Origin: Salinicoccus sp. UBA3372
Lineage (GTDB): Bacteria > Bacillota > Bacilli > Staphylococcales > Salinicoccaceae
Assembly: GCA_002360325.1 (NCBI GenBank)
Contig: DEQG01000039.1
Coordinates: forward strand, 1-6,652
Length of the DNA stretch: 6,652 nucleotides
Direction: 5' to 3'
Shown one piece after another: positions 6,520 through 6,652 of this stretch; within the stretch, counting starts at the first letter, position 1, and each line of letters opens with the position of its first letter. A model generated the notes under the pieces. It was not told the DNA's origin. It ran no database searches and worked only from the letters and a program-made list of their open reading frames with translations. A program made the position numbers and the translations under genes.

Positions 6520-6559
6520 TTTGACGGATGGGAGCCGGCGCGTCAAATGCTCTCGGCTC
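6520..6559. repeat. Two interlocking inverted repeats
   Basis: TTTGACG (6520-6526) can pair with CGTCAAA (6541-6547), and GAGCCG (6532-6537) with CGGCTC (6554-6559). The arms alternate, so they form either competing hairpins or a pseudoknot-like fold. No T run follows, so it is not a terminator. No gene is visible between the terminator and the window end. Chance occurrence is possible. Confidence 0.4.
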
Positions 6560-6583
6560 TGAGGAAAACGTATTAAACCTATG

Positions 6584-6618
6584 CTGCAGGAACTCGTCAT
6601 ATTCACGAGTTCCTGCAG
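6584..6618. repeat. Long perfect inverted repeat (first hairpin-repeat unit)
   Basis: CTGCAGGAACTCGT (6584-6597) pairs perfectly with ACGAGTTCCTGCAG (6605-6618) around the seven-base loop CATATTC. There is no T run on either side, so it does not look like a terminator. A related unit follows 41 bases on, which suggests a dispersed or tandem repeat family. Confidence 0.85.
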
Positions 6619-6627
6619 ACACTTTAA

Positions 6628-6652
6628 CAGGTACTCGTCACACTCACGAGCT
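6628..6652. repeat. Second hairpin-repeat unit, cut by the window edge
   Basis: Bases 6628-6650 match 6587-6609 at 20 of 23 positions with a period of 41. The core ACTCGT, a seven-base loop CACACTC and ACGAG keep a 5-bp stem and the same loop length as the first unit. The outer arms differ and the unit runs to the end of the window, so the true extent is unknown. Confidence 0.6.

Noticed and set aside
6584..6618. Intrinsic terminator
   Set aside because: No T run follows the stem on either strand.
6584..6652. Possible CRISPR array
   Set aside because: Only two diverged units with a perfect long stem and too short a gap for a spacer; no cas gene nearby.

Overview
This looks like an ordinary core-genome stretch of a low-to-moderate GC Gram-positive bacterium, most likely a member of the Staphylococcaceae. 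The HPr and enzyme I proteins are typical of Bacillota, with the HPr kinase site Ser46 present. There is a HutG-type formimidoylglutamase, and Shine-Dalgarno sites are strong. Two sites match the sigma-B consensus shared by Bacillus and Staphylococcus. The highly charged small stress-type protein and the fairly GC-rich codon use for the family would suit a halotolerant relative such as Salinicoccus or Jeotgalicoccus, but the genus is a guess from general impression.

Layout from left to right. Bases 30-81 hold the terminator of the pts operon. ptsI (85-1812) and ptsH (1812-2078) lie on the minus strand with stop and start sharing one base, and form the general phosphotransferase operon. A second minus-strand terminator (2162-2187) separates this operon from a four-gene minus-strand run transcribed from about 6058 leftwards. 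That run is an uncharacterised protein with about ten membrane segments (4782-6041), hutG (3890-4804, overlapping its upstream neighbour), an RlmI/YwbD-like rRNA methyltransferase (2709-3893, ATGA overlap with hutG) and a 150-residue DUF697-like membrane-associated protein (2194-2646). The last gene also seems to have its own sigma-B-type promoter, lying across the end of the methyltransferase gene.

On the plus strand, a short intergenic region (6042-6242) divides the big operon from a tiny gene (6243-6404). This gene encodes a 53-residue, almost entirely charged protein, has a near-consensus sigma-B promoter (6161-6185) and a strong terminator (6461-6496). The right end holds interlocking inverted repeats and the start of what seems to be a tandem hairpin-repeat array cut by the window edge.

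How the genes fit together: enzyme I and HPr pass phosphate from PEP to sugar-specific PTS permeases, and HPr also feeds CcpA-type carbon control. HutG performs a late step of histidine breakdown to glutamate; the rest of the hut pathway is not here. The methyltransferase is presumably a ribosome-modifying housekeeping enzyme that shares the operon by translational coupling. The most interesting thread is a possible sigma-B stress link between two uncharacterised genes, the 53-residue charged protein and the DUF697-like protein. I see no mobile element, CRISPR array, RNA gene or clear new multi-gene system in the window.
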